Below, piece by piece: positions 31,501-41,488 of a stretch of 64,000 nucleotides of DNA (its first letter is position 1; each line of letters begins with the position of its first letter). The DNA comes from Letharia columbiana (lineage: Eukaryota; Ascomycota; Lecanoromycetes; Lecanorales; Parmeliaceae): the NCBI RefSeq assembly GCF_014066305.1, contig NW_023501081.1, forward strand, positions 186,001 through 250,000. The letters run 5' to 3'. The notes under the pieces are model-generated. The model searched no databases. It worked only from the letters and a program-made list of their open reading frames with translations, and was not told where the DNA came from. The position numbers were made by a program, and so were the translations under genes.

Positions 31501-34133
31501 TAACGATGTTGAACCCCTCCAATCCTTCGAAGACAAAGACAGCAGTGGCAAGTCGGCTTGGGAGATGGCAGCACATTTTCCCACGTCCTCTACCAACCTC
31601 ACAGATCAAGTGGAAATCTCTGTGCTCTCCTGCTGCGGTCCCACTCACCACGGAGGAGTTCCCTTCCGCCGAGCAGCTTACGGGGGAGTATCAAAAGAGC
31701 GATTACAAAGTCGAAATCCCAGAGAATGCGGATCTATCAGAGATGCCTCGATCGCTGATCACCGAAATGCTCGGCTTCCGCATTTCACGCGGCTTCCAAA
31801 TTGTTGTGGGTCCACGCGTTGCGGAGAGTACGGAGGTGCCTGCCTCGCAGTCTCTCAACATCTTCGATGGGCAAGTGCTGGCTGAGATTGGCGCTGTGAT
31901 TTTTCTGTCACGAGGTAGCAGTATTCAGAAGCTGAAACGGTCCGGCGAAAACGAGGTCGAAGTCACCCAGCTCATTCGTCACGGTGCTGTTGCAAGCAAA
32001 AACGCCGAGGCTGAGTCTATGCTGTATAGACCTGCCATTTGTTCTATGCTGGCCAAAACTTATGACGTCCAGGATATATCCATGGGTCCACAGCGCGGGA
32101 ACTTTGACTGGAAGATGATTGACAACTTCATCTTTGGCCATGAGAGACCTCAAGCGAAAGATTTTGTGGAGATCCTACGGCCGTGGCGCGCTCGATTCGT
32201 ACTGATCCCGGTAGATCCTCCTTCGAACACGCGCCGTCCGCTGCGCATCATGAATGAGGATAACGAAGAAGAGATTAGGCTAGAGGGAATCAGGAAGCTT
32301 AGCCAAGTATGGCAGAAGTTTCGATACATTCCTCCAGAGGAGCGCCGCTTCCACATGCATTTGCGAAACCGCAAAGATACAAACCCTTTGGACATCTTGT
32401 ACCAAACAAGGAATTCTTCCGCCATCGTTGCTGCCGAGCTAGAGAATGTTGCGGAAGGGGATGCCACCGGGAGACCAGTGCAATTGCTGCCCGAGTCTGA
32501 CCTGTACCAGCGTTCAAACCTCAACATTGCGTCTCTTGCCGAAACGATACAGACTGAGAAAGGGGTTCGCATGCTGGATCGAAGATGGCATTTGAGGCTC
32601 CATTACAACTGTTTCATTGGCTTCGAATTGACCACATGGCTGCTTCAGAACTTCAGAGATGTGGATACCCGAGATGAAGCTGTTGAGCTTGGTAATGAGC
32701 TCATGAAGAGCGGCATGTTCCAGCATGTTGAACAACGCCATAACTTTCGCGACGGGAACTACTTCTATCAAATTGCGGATCAGTATCGTGCGCCTCGACC
32801 AGAGTCTCGAGGTTGGTTCGGACGAGGCAAAGTATCTGTGCCCTCCACTCCGATGTCGGAAGACGCTCCTAAAGAGCTCCCTACGACGAGCCGCTCTCGC
32901 GCAAGCTCAACGAGTATTTCAAACTCAGATGCAGACCCAGTCGCGCCCACCGGAAAGAAGAAACATCTAGGTGTCGCACTCAGCAAATCGTTACTATATG
33001 ATGTGGACCATCGTAAGCGATCATACAGACCGGAATTGATCAACCTGCACTACGATAGACTGCACAATCCCGACAATTGCTATCATATTCGAGTCGAGTG
33101 GATGAATACAACGCCAAAGCTCATCCAAGATGCCGTCATCTCTTGGGCGACATCCGTCGACAGATTCGGTCTACGTCTCGTAGAAGTACCACTCGGAGAA
33201 GCTTGTTCAATCAGCAGCATGCATCCATTTCGAGCACCTTATCTAGTGAAACTCGCACAACAACCACCCTCAAGACAGCCACAAAGCTTCTTCGCCGACA
33301 CCACCACCTTCTTTCCTCAACCTCGACCTGAGAAGCACCTCTACCAAATAGCGATCTTGAAACGATTCAGCTTTGTACTTGACTTCGAGGCCGCCTCTGA
33401 CTTTCCAGCAGACGTCAATGTCACATATTCGTGGGGCAAGCCTGATTATCGCTACCCGCAATACATTCATCGCTCAGGCACGATCATTGCACAGATCACG
33501 GACGACGGCGACTTCTTGCTCCTAGCGAATAGGTTGTACAACAATCGTAATGCATCCGACTCATCCTATCAGGATGCAGCCAAATCGGAAATTCCGGGAG
33601 ACGCTGGACAAGATCGTAGCATGGGCATCTTCCGCTCCAGCCCCCACCGTAACAAACATCCGCCTTCTCCACATTCCTCCCCATACAATTCTCCTTCTGT
33701 CCATCCCACATTGAACATACCGCCCGCCACGGTAGGGGCTAGCAAAGCTCCGAAAACGATTGCTGCCGCAACAAGTTCAACTGGCTTCACGCGGTCTGGA
33801 GCTGCGACGGCATTTACAACACCTGAAGCCATCCAGAAGGACTTTGAGACTTTTTGCACGGATGTAGAGGCATTGGAGACGTTTTACACAGAGGTTCTGC
33901 GTAAAGTTTCGACATCGGTCCCCAGTACGCCGTTTATGGGCGCAAAGACGCCGTGGAAAGGGCCAGAAACGCCATTCAATGAGAGTAGCATACCAACGTT
34001 GGCGCTACCGGGAAGCTTGATGTCGAAGGATAAGAAGGTGGAAAGGGGGGAGAAAAAGCCGCAGATGAAGACGAAAATTATTGAAGAGGAAGGTAACCAG
34101 GATGGTGGAACAGCAAGCGGTGCTTCTGGTTGA
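28581..34133 (+). CDS. IML1: Iml1 / DEPDC5 homologue, GATOR1 (SEACIT) Rag-GAP subunit
   Basis: A single exon of 1850 residues; yeast Iml1 has 1584 and the extra length is in disordered linkers. The N-terminal Iml1 domain (about residues 50-560) includes VRLLCSLSVHDENLSTEDVVIN, RYVLFVQMSKEMWDFD and HLVSIVLFTRMIYEDR. A Ser/Lys-rich linker (about 650-960) follows. The central region has LTGEYQKSDYKVE and QRGNFDWKMIDNFIFGHE. A clear DEP domain (about 1325-1405, LDRRWHLRLHYNCFIGFELTTWL...GNYFYQI) precedes the C-terminal domain. Iml1 with Npr2 and Npr3 forms the GAP that switches off Gtr1/RagA when amino acids are scarce, inhibiting TORC1 at the vacuole. The catalytic arginine of the GAP was not located with certainty. 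Confidence 0.95.
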   Translation: MANQDLSRPLRASHLRHMSTGSSTTFHGAGHADDTAPGAHIGSTAPKAESGVSVRLLCSLSVHDENLSTEDVVINSALFHGNEVKAGTLMQLTALKGNVETIIHGGKPQNTMQKPTAAADVQPENVDLGRHHIFSVKPISEEMLLKQPNVQISISRRIGHASGFEKGSQVLVSTADEASCYASHVEIVFRDQYLARGDMWRLVSAELANRCIFRGQRIVFMESIKASIKTIFVKGRKVPSAFFHASTKPIFRSESARYVLFVQMSKEMWDFDADGTGEIMFDKVINGFLPELFGRWQQLKVKHLVSIVLFTRMIYEDRPAINSTNADLSQERLHKRDNGDNSDAKDFYRVVASDMASGEWADILNQLKREYKVFLRDISIRKPDAGDHLPLGADISSALANLPSHVIAGRPSAATHGNVLEAINLASSQFSSDYIDRDLVRTGVSIVVLTPSAGLFEVDYGLLVATSESLIDNGIGIDLVCLSKMPLHSVPLFKYRPPRSELSDLTAGRTPHVTEDQDTPTGSFSGGAGQVTTLTSSVTHERPHQIKETLGGSSGHPWSYGIPHWVDISFWTAPLDEDLRAIAAPIKAKNKSSFDAPRHKTFVPRVKMYELQMMGVMENAISDISIPTLSQSFSSSVSQSRILSSTSVFGSPRPASVHPTSEVFGSQSDRSGGRTPKLSSSIVSGRSGNQKSISPMFQWMNEYDDLLFRHPLVARKRARKAISTRNISMSHHYSPSLLGTSAGTRQGSIGRPKHSSDEESLPSGATLERRALRKKAGGKGNDANSGSSKQKARPTLNTKPRQINFGPQGFDFARAKAIATTSTEQSAGYNVPTSLISQGFKSPFPIKHNPPSMKLPRKAHISTTSGSSSNPPEATPKDQDLPQSSDSEPQQTSRPIPIRKPTAIRVSNEGGYKSTGARNIHEHKAAGQPTDRLKALQDLREEDSTRSTSDYERIDDSPTLPAILSPGTTLAPWLTMLNPSNPSKTKTAVASRLGRWQHIFPRPLPTSQIKWKSLCSPAAVPLTTEEFPSAEQLTGEYQKSDYKVEIPENADLSEMPRSLITEMLGFRISRGFQIVVGPRVAESTEVPASQSLNIFDGQVLAEIGAVIFLSRGSSIQKLKRSGENEVEVTQLIRHGAVASKNAEAESMLYRPAICSMLAKTYDVQDISMGPQRGNFDWKMIDNFIFGHERPQAKDFVEILRPWRARFVLIPVDPPSNTRRPLRIMNEDNEEEIRLEGIRKLSQVWQKFRYIPPEERRFHMHLRNRKDTNPLDILYQTRNSSAIVAAELENVAEGDATGRPVQLLPESDLYQRSNLNIASLAETIQTEKGVRMLDRRWHLRLHYNCFIGFELTTWLLQNFRDVDTRDEAVELGNELMKSGMFQHVEQRHNFRDGNYFYQIADQYRAPRPESRGWFGRGKVSVPSTPMSEDAPKELPTTSRSRASSTSISNSDADPVAPTGKKKHLGVALSKSLLYDVDHRKRSYRPELINLHYDRLHNPDNCYHIRVEWMNTTPKLIQDAVISWATSVDRFGLRLVEVPLGEACSISSMHPFRAPYLVKLAQQPPSRQPQSFFADTTTFFPQPRPEKHLYQIAILKRFSFVLDFEAASDFPADVNVTYSWGKPDYRYPQYIHRSGTIIAQITDDGDFLLLANRLYNNRNASDSSYQDAAKSEIPGDAGQDRSMGIFRSSPHRNKHPPSPHSSPYNSPSVHPTLNIPPATVGASKAPKTIAAATSSTGFTRSGAATAFTTPEAIQKDFETFCTDVEALETFYTEVLRKVSTSVPSTPFMGAKTPWKGPETPFNESSIPTLALPGSLMSKDKKVERGEKKPQMKTKIIEEEGNQDGGTASGASG

Positions 34134-36191
34134 AACCCTTGGTTCAGTCTCTCTCTCAACGGAGGTGTTACTATACTACGTGGTTGATGGAAGAATTGCC
34201 GAAGGAGTCCTGAGGTGGAAATTGACGCTGGCTATCTCGAATCCCGAGATCTCGCAGTTGTATAGCTTTTCCTAGTTTGATGATGCCCCCAAAAGAAATT
34301 TTTGCAATCCGCGGGAGCAAATGGGAGGATTGTTCCAGCGGACGCCAACACAACCGTGGTAAAATCTAGGCTAATACCAAAGCCAAAGCTCATCCCTTGA
34401 TACAGCCATAGAAGATCGAACAATGCTATCCACGAGTCAAAAAGTCGCATAGAAATTAGCCTCAGTACTCAGACTCTACATTTTTGGGGGGCCGGAACAT
34501 TATATTGCCGAGCCGATTCCGTCATACCCCCTATGTTTAGGGCTAGGATTAGGGCTGAGCTGTGCTCATCTTCCGATCGACCCTTCCCATCCTCGGTGTT
34601 TACCTTTGAGGAAAGATTAGCCAACCGGCATCAACCTCGAATATATGGTCGGCATCGGTGCTGCCGTAGGATCATCGCCCCTAGAGTCCTCTTACTCTAC
34701 CAGCGACAGAAAGAATGGTGATCGGGTCTACTTGCCGAGAAGGTCCTAAGATAGAGGTATCGCTGCAACGCCGGACTGAGTATTTCGAATGGCCAACAGC
34801 GGGACCATGGCATCGTGCTCGACCTCGCCTTCAGCCATGGCTGAATTACGCTGCCTCAACTTCGAAGGTGTGTCCGCCAGAGTATACAAACCCAAGCTAC
34901 CGTGCTATTTGACAGCCACAAGGTCAATGTCGACGGTGGGAAGTCCAGTCCGCGGTTCTCATTGCATAGCTCTTGGTGCCTGCATTGTGGCCTGCAGCAT
35001 CCACCTCGTCCAGTAGCAGGTACACCTCCTAGCCAGTACAGTCACTTGAGGACCTGCTGCCCCTTCAACCTACCCATTGGAGCGGACTGAGAATCTTCAT
35101 CTTCTCTTGCACTCATTGCGAAGGCTTATCTTCTTCGACGCTGCAACTCATCCCTTCATCTGGGCTCCCAACTTGTCGCGGCATCGAACCACTTCCTCTT
35201 GTCCGCTCAGGTCTTCCTCCTCCATCAGACCTCCCACTTCCTCCTCTCGGACATCCAATCACTTCCTCCTTCAGAATCTTTCCTTCCCGCCTTCGTTTAT
35301 AAGTTTTCAGCAATCTCTCGAGCGACCCTCCTGTACACCTCTCGACCTTCACCTTTTCTACAACTCTCCTAAATCCTACGTTTATCTTTCGAGTACCGCT
35401 CAGTCACACTCTTACACATATTCAGAACAATCTATTCGCGTTTCTTCAGCCTTTTTCCTCAATCTACCTGTTACCGTTCACGGTTGTCTTTCCGAGAGAC
35501 TGCCGTTCCATAGCCTTACTCCAGTCTGTCTTCATTAATCATCTACCGAAGCTTGGAAGTCCTCCGATTTTTCTGCAGACACATCACACACTCTCATCTT
35601 ACTTACTTCTTGCACGAAGCTCCCAAGCCTTCTAAGTTATCAAGAATTGGAAGTCCTCATCTTCTACAGCACATATATTACACACTCTCAACTCGTTCAT
35701 TTCTTGCACGAAGCTTCCAGGCGTTCTACGTCTACCAAGACTTGTAAGTACTCGAAACCTTCTTCCACCTAGATATCTCACTTCCACATTACGTCTCATC
35801 ATCATTCCTGCACCTCCTACCAACGCCTTCTCTGTTTTTCAGAACATTTCACGGGTGCACGCATTTCAAACTCACCTGAACCATCACCGGTTTTCGTGCC
35901 ATCCGCTTGCTGCAACTTTGCTGCTGCTTCGACAATTGCCCGCTTCCCAGTTTCATCGCCTTTCTACTCTCACTTTGCTTTGCATATATCGACCTTACCC
36001 TTGTCACTCTTCTAGGCACGACTTCATATTAAATCAATTCACGATTCGATCTTAGAGCATTGTACTGCTTTGCCTGAGCTCACTTGTCTTGGTATGTGTA
36101 TCTCACTTCTGAGCACGACAACCACTCTATCACCCTATTCAATGTCTTCTCCGCTGACTCTGCTCTACAGTCGTCCGACCTTTGATCCACC
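34134..36191. other. Long intergenic/leader region of the SNF2 gene
   Basis: From about 35080 to 36180 the plus strand is strongly pyrimidine-rich, as in many fungal promoters and 5' leaders. TATTTAGG-like and two isolated TTAGGG units occur near 34536-34552, too few to be telomeric. Open frames here (for example 35077-35538) translate to Ser/Leu/Pro-rich sequence caused by the base composition. Confidence 0.5.
35547..35744 (+). repeat. Two ~98-bp diverged tandem copies in a helicase upstream region
   Basis: Blocks 35547-35643 and 35644-35744 share GGAAGTCCTC, CACACTCTCA, TTCTTGCACGAAGCT and a following TTCTA pattern in the same order. They lie in a pyrimidine-rich tract. Confidence 0.7.
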
Positions 36192-39100
36192 ATGATCTCT
36201 GAAAATGGCGACCCATTTGATGGGGCTTCCCCAAACGTATCTCACCTGCAAGAAGCTGACAGTTACGATGATCTGCTCGGTGTCCAAGTTCACATTGAAG
36301 ATCTCGATCTACCAATGCCGGAATCCCAGGAAGAACTCGTCCAATCTACACCAGGACTTGACAACGAAGCCGTGTCAGATATTTTCACGGAAAATTCCAA
36401 GATAGAAGCACTAGCCCAGAGCAAAGATACTGCCGCGGACATTCTGCCTGGTTTGACGCCACAGCCATGCAAGGTCTTTGCCTCAGAGCCCCGTGACGTG
36501 GTGACTGTCAAGCCTGCAGTCAAAGAGAACGATACGGCGGAGCCAGAGAAGTCGAAGCGCAGCAGTGTGCTAGTCAAGTGCGAGAAGGGCACACCAAACC
36601 CCATGCTCGCACAGCATGTATCTGCGAAGAAAATCCCCCCGGACGAACTTTCGTCGCCGAACGGCTTCATCTGCAATCGCGTCCTTGAGCTCTCTGATAC
36701 GGGTGATGAAACCCTCATCAAAAAGGAGGACAACGAAGATCCTTTAACTTGGACCAGCATGCCAGATGATATCATCTCCATCTCCGATAGTGATGAGGAT
36801 CACGACACTCTGATGCTGCATTCAGATGGAAGCTCAGTGCCCATCAAAAAGGAGGACAACGAAGATCCTTTAACTTGGACCAGCATACCAGATGATATCA
36901 TCTCCATCTCCGATAGTGATGAGGATCACGACACTCTGATGCTGCATTCAGATGGAAGTTCAGTGCCCATCAAGAAGGAGGACGATGAGGTCGAGTTTCT
37001 TTGGGCGAATATGGGTGATCGTGTGATTGAGCTTGATTCCGACAGTGAGCCAAGTGCTACTTCGAAGCTTAATCTCGGGAAGTCATTCCTGAAAGGAATA
37101 AACCCGAAAGGCAGGCGTCCACCCATCGACCTTTTAGGAGCCAGGCGAGCACAGGAAGCCTATCTCCGGGCTCATCGACATAACCATGATATCCCCGAAC
37201 CCTCGGCGTATCAAGGAGTGCTTAATGGACTTGGGCTTCAAGTATCGAAGCGGTCAGATCTTTCTGTTGACGACAACGGGTCCGCCTGGATGAACACTGA
37301 ATATATCTCGGACGAAGACACTGGCAGAAACTTTCGAGCTCTCAGAAAGAGCTACAATTCCAAAGTCCGAAAGAACATCAATACACTGGATGATGACATC
37401 AAATTTGTAAAAGCCGAAAAGGCGGAGAATCTCCGACTCGCGAGGCTCAAGGCTGAATATGAAGATGCTCGCGGCTACAGCGACGACGACAATTCTGACG
37501 ACGGTCTCTTTGTATCGCCTTCATCAGCGAGAACTTCTCGTCCGAAGAGACGCGCAGCTGATGATCCCAATGCGGAAAATGAGATCTCGGATTCTCGGAC
37601 CCCAAAGCACCACAAGCCAAACAACAGCCGTAAACGAACTCAGCACGAACTAGATCAGGAGCAAGAATTCAACATGATGGCGGGAGTTCAAGGCGTTATC
37701 CGCAAGATCGAAGAAGAAAAAGCTAAAAAGTCGGGAAAGAAAGGCAAGGGCAAATCTGGTAGAAATGCCAAAGCTGGTAAGAAGGAAGGTTCGAAGAGAA
37801 TAAGACGCACGCCTAACGAACGTGGATACCTGAACGATTCGAATAGTCTTCTAAACAGCAATGTCTACGAAGACGCAGATGCGAACCTCAATCGAGAAGC
37901 ACTGCCTGTTTCTGGGCACACCCACAAGCAGAAAGCACTCGCCGCGCTTGTTGCCAGTGTCCCTCTTGGAACGACGAAAAAAGATGCCGTGGCCGAAAAG
38001 AACCATATCTTGAAATCGACTGTGACCCTTGGTAGAAATATCAAAGGGGCTTGCAAGGCAGATGGCGCAAACGGCTGGAAACTTAAGGGCATGAAGTCAT
38101 CGCTCCACCATCATCAAGTACAAGGAGTAGCTTTTATGAAGAATCGAGAGACCGGCGGCGAGGAGCCATTGGGTGGCATATTAGTAAGTCTACTGCCTCT
38201 TAATTATCTCAAGGAAGATTCACTGACTCTGAAACTCCGAAGGCGGACGCTATGGGTCTTGGTAAGACTATTATTACGATTGCCAATTTAATAGGTAATA
38301 AATAGCCCTCGTTGCTATCATTTGGATATTTCTCCTCGTCCCCTGCTAGTTCCGCCTGCGAGGAGCGTTAATTAATACCTCTTCAACAATGCTAGCCAAC
38401 CCGCCACCTCCCGGCGAGAAACACAGAGCTACTTTGATAGTATGCACTCCAGCGTTGTTGGTACAGTGTAAGTTCTAGCTTGAATTTGTTCCAGTTGATA
38501 ATGATCTTACTTGAGGTAGGGGAGCGAGAATTAGAGACGCACACTGAAGACGGTCATTTGGACCTTGTGTTGAAGCATTACTCAGCGACCAAAATTTCCG
38601 GCAAGGCTACAGTTCGTGTCATGCAGGAACAAGAAGTCATGTAAGTGTCTGCCCGGGATGTATGAAAATTGCTAACCTATCTAGTCTTACGACGTACCAA
38701 GAGGTAGAGCCGTGATTTCTGTTTATTCGATGAGCAAGCTGACTTTTGCAAAGGTAGTGAAATCATACCCAAAACTTGATGTACCTGAAGACATCCGCGA
38801 CGAGGAGGAGTTGAAAGCCTGGTGGGAGAAGCAATGGAACAAAGAGAGAGATGTACTCCACCAAGTCCATTTTCACAGAGTTGGTAAGCTTCTCCAATAT
38901 CGCTCTTGCATCTCGGGTTGACGAAGCTGATTTCATCAATAGTACTCGATGGTCAGTATCGCGTTCCAAGATCAACTTCACATATTAATAAAAATGACCA
39001 GAATCTCAAGCTATCAAAAATCACGAGACCCAGACCTCAATTGCATGCAGAGCTTTGATGGCAAAGCATCGCTGGGCTCTAAGTGCAACCCCAATCATGA

Positions 39101-40741
39101 ACAGAGTAGATGAGCTCTATCCGTACTTCAAGTTCTTGCGCGTCCCATACACCGGCTCTTTCGGCGACTTTCAGGAAAATTACTGTAAGCCGGGCAGCGA
39201 TGATTGCAACTCCCGATTGCATTGTCTTCTGGATCAGATTATGTGCAGAAGGACACTCAAAGACACCATACTCGGAGCGCCAATTGTGAAGTTGCCAAAG
39301 CACAATCAGAGGACGATCAACATCGAGTTCAGCCCAGTGGAGAAAGCCATCTATCGATGCGTTTTCAAAAAATTCGTCCGTGTCTTGAACAAGTAAGCAT
39401 TCCTTATCTCCTATTGATGATCTGCTATCTAACAACAATAGAGCCTCCTTAGACGGAAAGCTCGAGAAGCATCCAGGCCTTGGTTTGGTATGATTTCAAA
39501 ACCTCGCTGTTGATTCTCTGATATTGATAACTTGCCAGGTTGCTTTCCTCCGATTACGACAACTGTGTGCTCACACGTTCCTCGTCCAGGAGGTTTTAGA
39601 AGAGATTTTGGACCTTGAAAGCATCGACAACATGGAACAAGCACTCATTTGCGGCGCGACTATAGAGAACAAGAACGATCGAAACTTGCTAGAAGCCCTG
39701 AGACGTATGATCAAGGCCAAGCCGGAAGTGGTAGAACAGCCTGAAGAGTCTGAACAAGAGCACCCTGGCAAGCTTGCAGCCAAGTTCGGCAGCTACCTCA
39801 AGACTTTGAGAGCGAATTCCAATTGGGTTGAACTTAGGACTCGTACTCATTGCCATTCGTGTGGGGAACCACCTGAGAGCGCCATTGTTACAAGCTGCCT
39901 GCACGTCTATTGCAAAGAATGTCTTCAAGGCATAGCCAACACAGCATCCACGAAAGACCAAGATGAGACGGCTTGTCTGGAGTGCGGTGTGGTCTTCACT
40001 GGAGCCGAATCTTGCGCCGGCCTCAAAGAATTGGAATATGACGACCATTGGCTGCTCAATGAAATGGCTGGCTGCAAGAGAAGACCTAAGAAAGTCAACA
40101 TGGAGTGGGTTACCTATGAGAACAAGCTTGTGATGTCAGCTAAAATCACCGCCGCGCGAACGCAAGTCGAGAAGTGGTTGGAAGAAGAGCCGGATAAAAA
40201 GATTATTATCTTCAGTCAGTTCCACATGATCATGCAGATCCTGGAGCAAGTCTGTCAGAAAAAGAAGTGGAAATACTGCACCTACCATGGAAAGATGTCA
40301 CACAAAGCCCGCGACAAGGTGATCACGAAATTCGCAAAGGACGATGATATGAAGATCATGATTGCCTCTCTTAAGTGCGGTGGCATTGGCTTGAACTTGA
40401 CGATGGCTTCGAAGGTTGTCTGCATTGATCTTTGGTTCAACAGCTGCATGGAGCAGCAAGCCTTCTGTCGCGTGTTCCGCATCGGCCAAGAGTCAGAGAC
40501 TTTCATCTCGAGAATAGTCGTCGACGATTCAGCGGACGGCAAGCTCATGGAGATGCAGTTGAAGAAGAGCGCACTGATAGGTCAGGCAATGGACGACAAG
40601 TCTGTCATGTCAAAGCTCACCACCTACGATATTCTGCGCTTGTTCGGGGAGGTCAAGCTCGATAAGAATCAGAGGCCGTTCATTCATCTGGATGATGACG
40701 AAAAGCTCGACAGCCTCTTTGAGAAACGTGGCGAGACTTGA
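36192..40741 (+). CDS. SNF2-family DNA translocase with embedded RING finger (Rad5/Rad16/Uls1-like)
   Basis: Ten exons: 36192-38183, 38243-38294, 38396-38467, 38520-38640, 38685-38703, 38754-38883, 38943-38951, 39002-39392, 39442-39487 and 39539-40741, all in frame, 1344 residues. The acidic N-terminal half carries two 42-residue repeats with IKKED and IISISDSDED. The helicase core has Walker A (ILADAMGLGKT), motif II VVLDESQ (DESQ in place of DEAH) and SATPIMN. A RING (CHSCGEPPES...SCLHVYCKECL...CLECG) and helicase motifs V/VI (GGIGLNLTMASKVVCIDLWFN, RVFRIGQ) follow. Proteins of this build remodel or translocate on DNA and ubiquitylate partners in repair. SUMO-type motifs favour Uls1/Rrp-like over Rad5, and no HIRAN domain is seen. 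Exons of 19 and 9 nt are unusual. Confidence 0.9.
36716..36967 (+). repeat. 126-bp coding tandem duplication in the helicase N-terminus
   Basis: Units 36716-36841 and 36842-36967 differ at only about two bases. A third start (CATCAAGAAGGAGGAC at 36968) begins a diverged copy. Each unit encodes 42 residues containing IKKEDNED and DDIISISDSDED. Confidence 0.95.
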
Positions 40742-41488
40742 TGGCGTGCCCCTTATCCTTGCGGCCTGGCGAGGATTTTGACGCCTGGCGAGATGGGCGA
40801 ATCTGTTTTCTTTCCAGCTTCTTACCACAACATAGCATGCTTTTCCGGCGCCTTCTCCCCCAGCGTTCGCACTTTCTGCCGCGCTTTCGCAGCACCATCC
40901 CCCATTCCGTCGCGTTCGCCGCACCGACTCAACGACGTTGCAAGCTTTGTTGCGGCCCTCGTGGCCACATACTCAGCTTCATGGCGGTAGTCAACCGTGG
41001 CGACGCCTGGCTTGCTCCGTACTTTCATCTGCCGCTACGACACTTACGACCTTGAGCTTTCCATAACTTCGATAGAATTCATTCGGCGAAATCGGTCCAA
41101 TGCATATGTGACTTGTTTAAGAGTGTGAACTAATAGCTAACATTGCGAAGATTCTGCGTTGACATGATCTTACGGCTCTTCAGGTCACCGAGCGATAGTA
41201 CCAAGGGGACAGGCCATCTGGATGGATATTGACCGATACTCTCCTGCACGGCTGACCTGTTTTGACGGCCGAAAGCTGCGATGGCTGGGGGGCTGTGGAT
41301 CTCTCCAGATAGATCAGAGACTAATTTGGATGTTGGAAGCGCGCTGCTCGGACTGTTTCTGCACATCGAATGCCTGATTCTTGCGAAAGGTCTTAGCTGA
41401 GAAAGCAGTATGTGAGGTCAACGTCCCCTCGGTCATCTCGAATACTAGAAGTGTAAATGCCATTCGTCGTCGTATCATGCAAACATGC
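40742..41488. other. Intergenic region between convergent genes
   Basis: The 3' flanks of the helicase and the mannosyltransferase. No motif-bearing frame was found. Confidence 0.5.

Noticed and set aside
34530..34556. Telomere-like TTAGGG units
   Set aside because: Only two isolated, imperfectly spaced units; far too short to be interstitial telomere.
35077..35538. 153-codon frame upstream of the helicase
   Set aside because: Ser/Leu/Pro-rich product of a CT-rich leader; no start context or motif.
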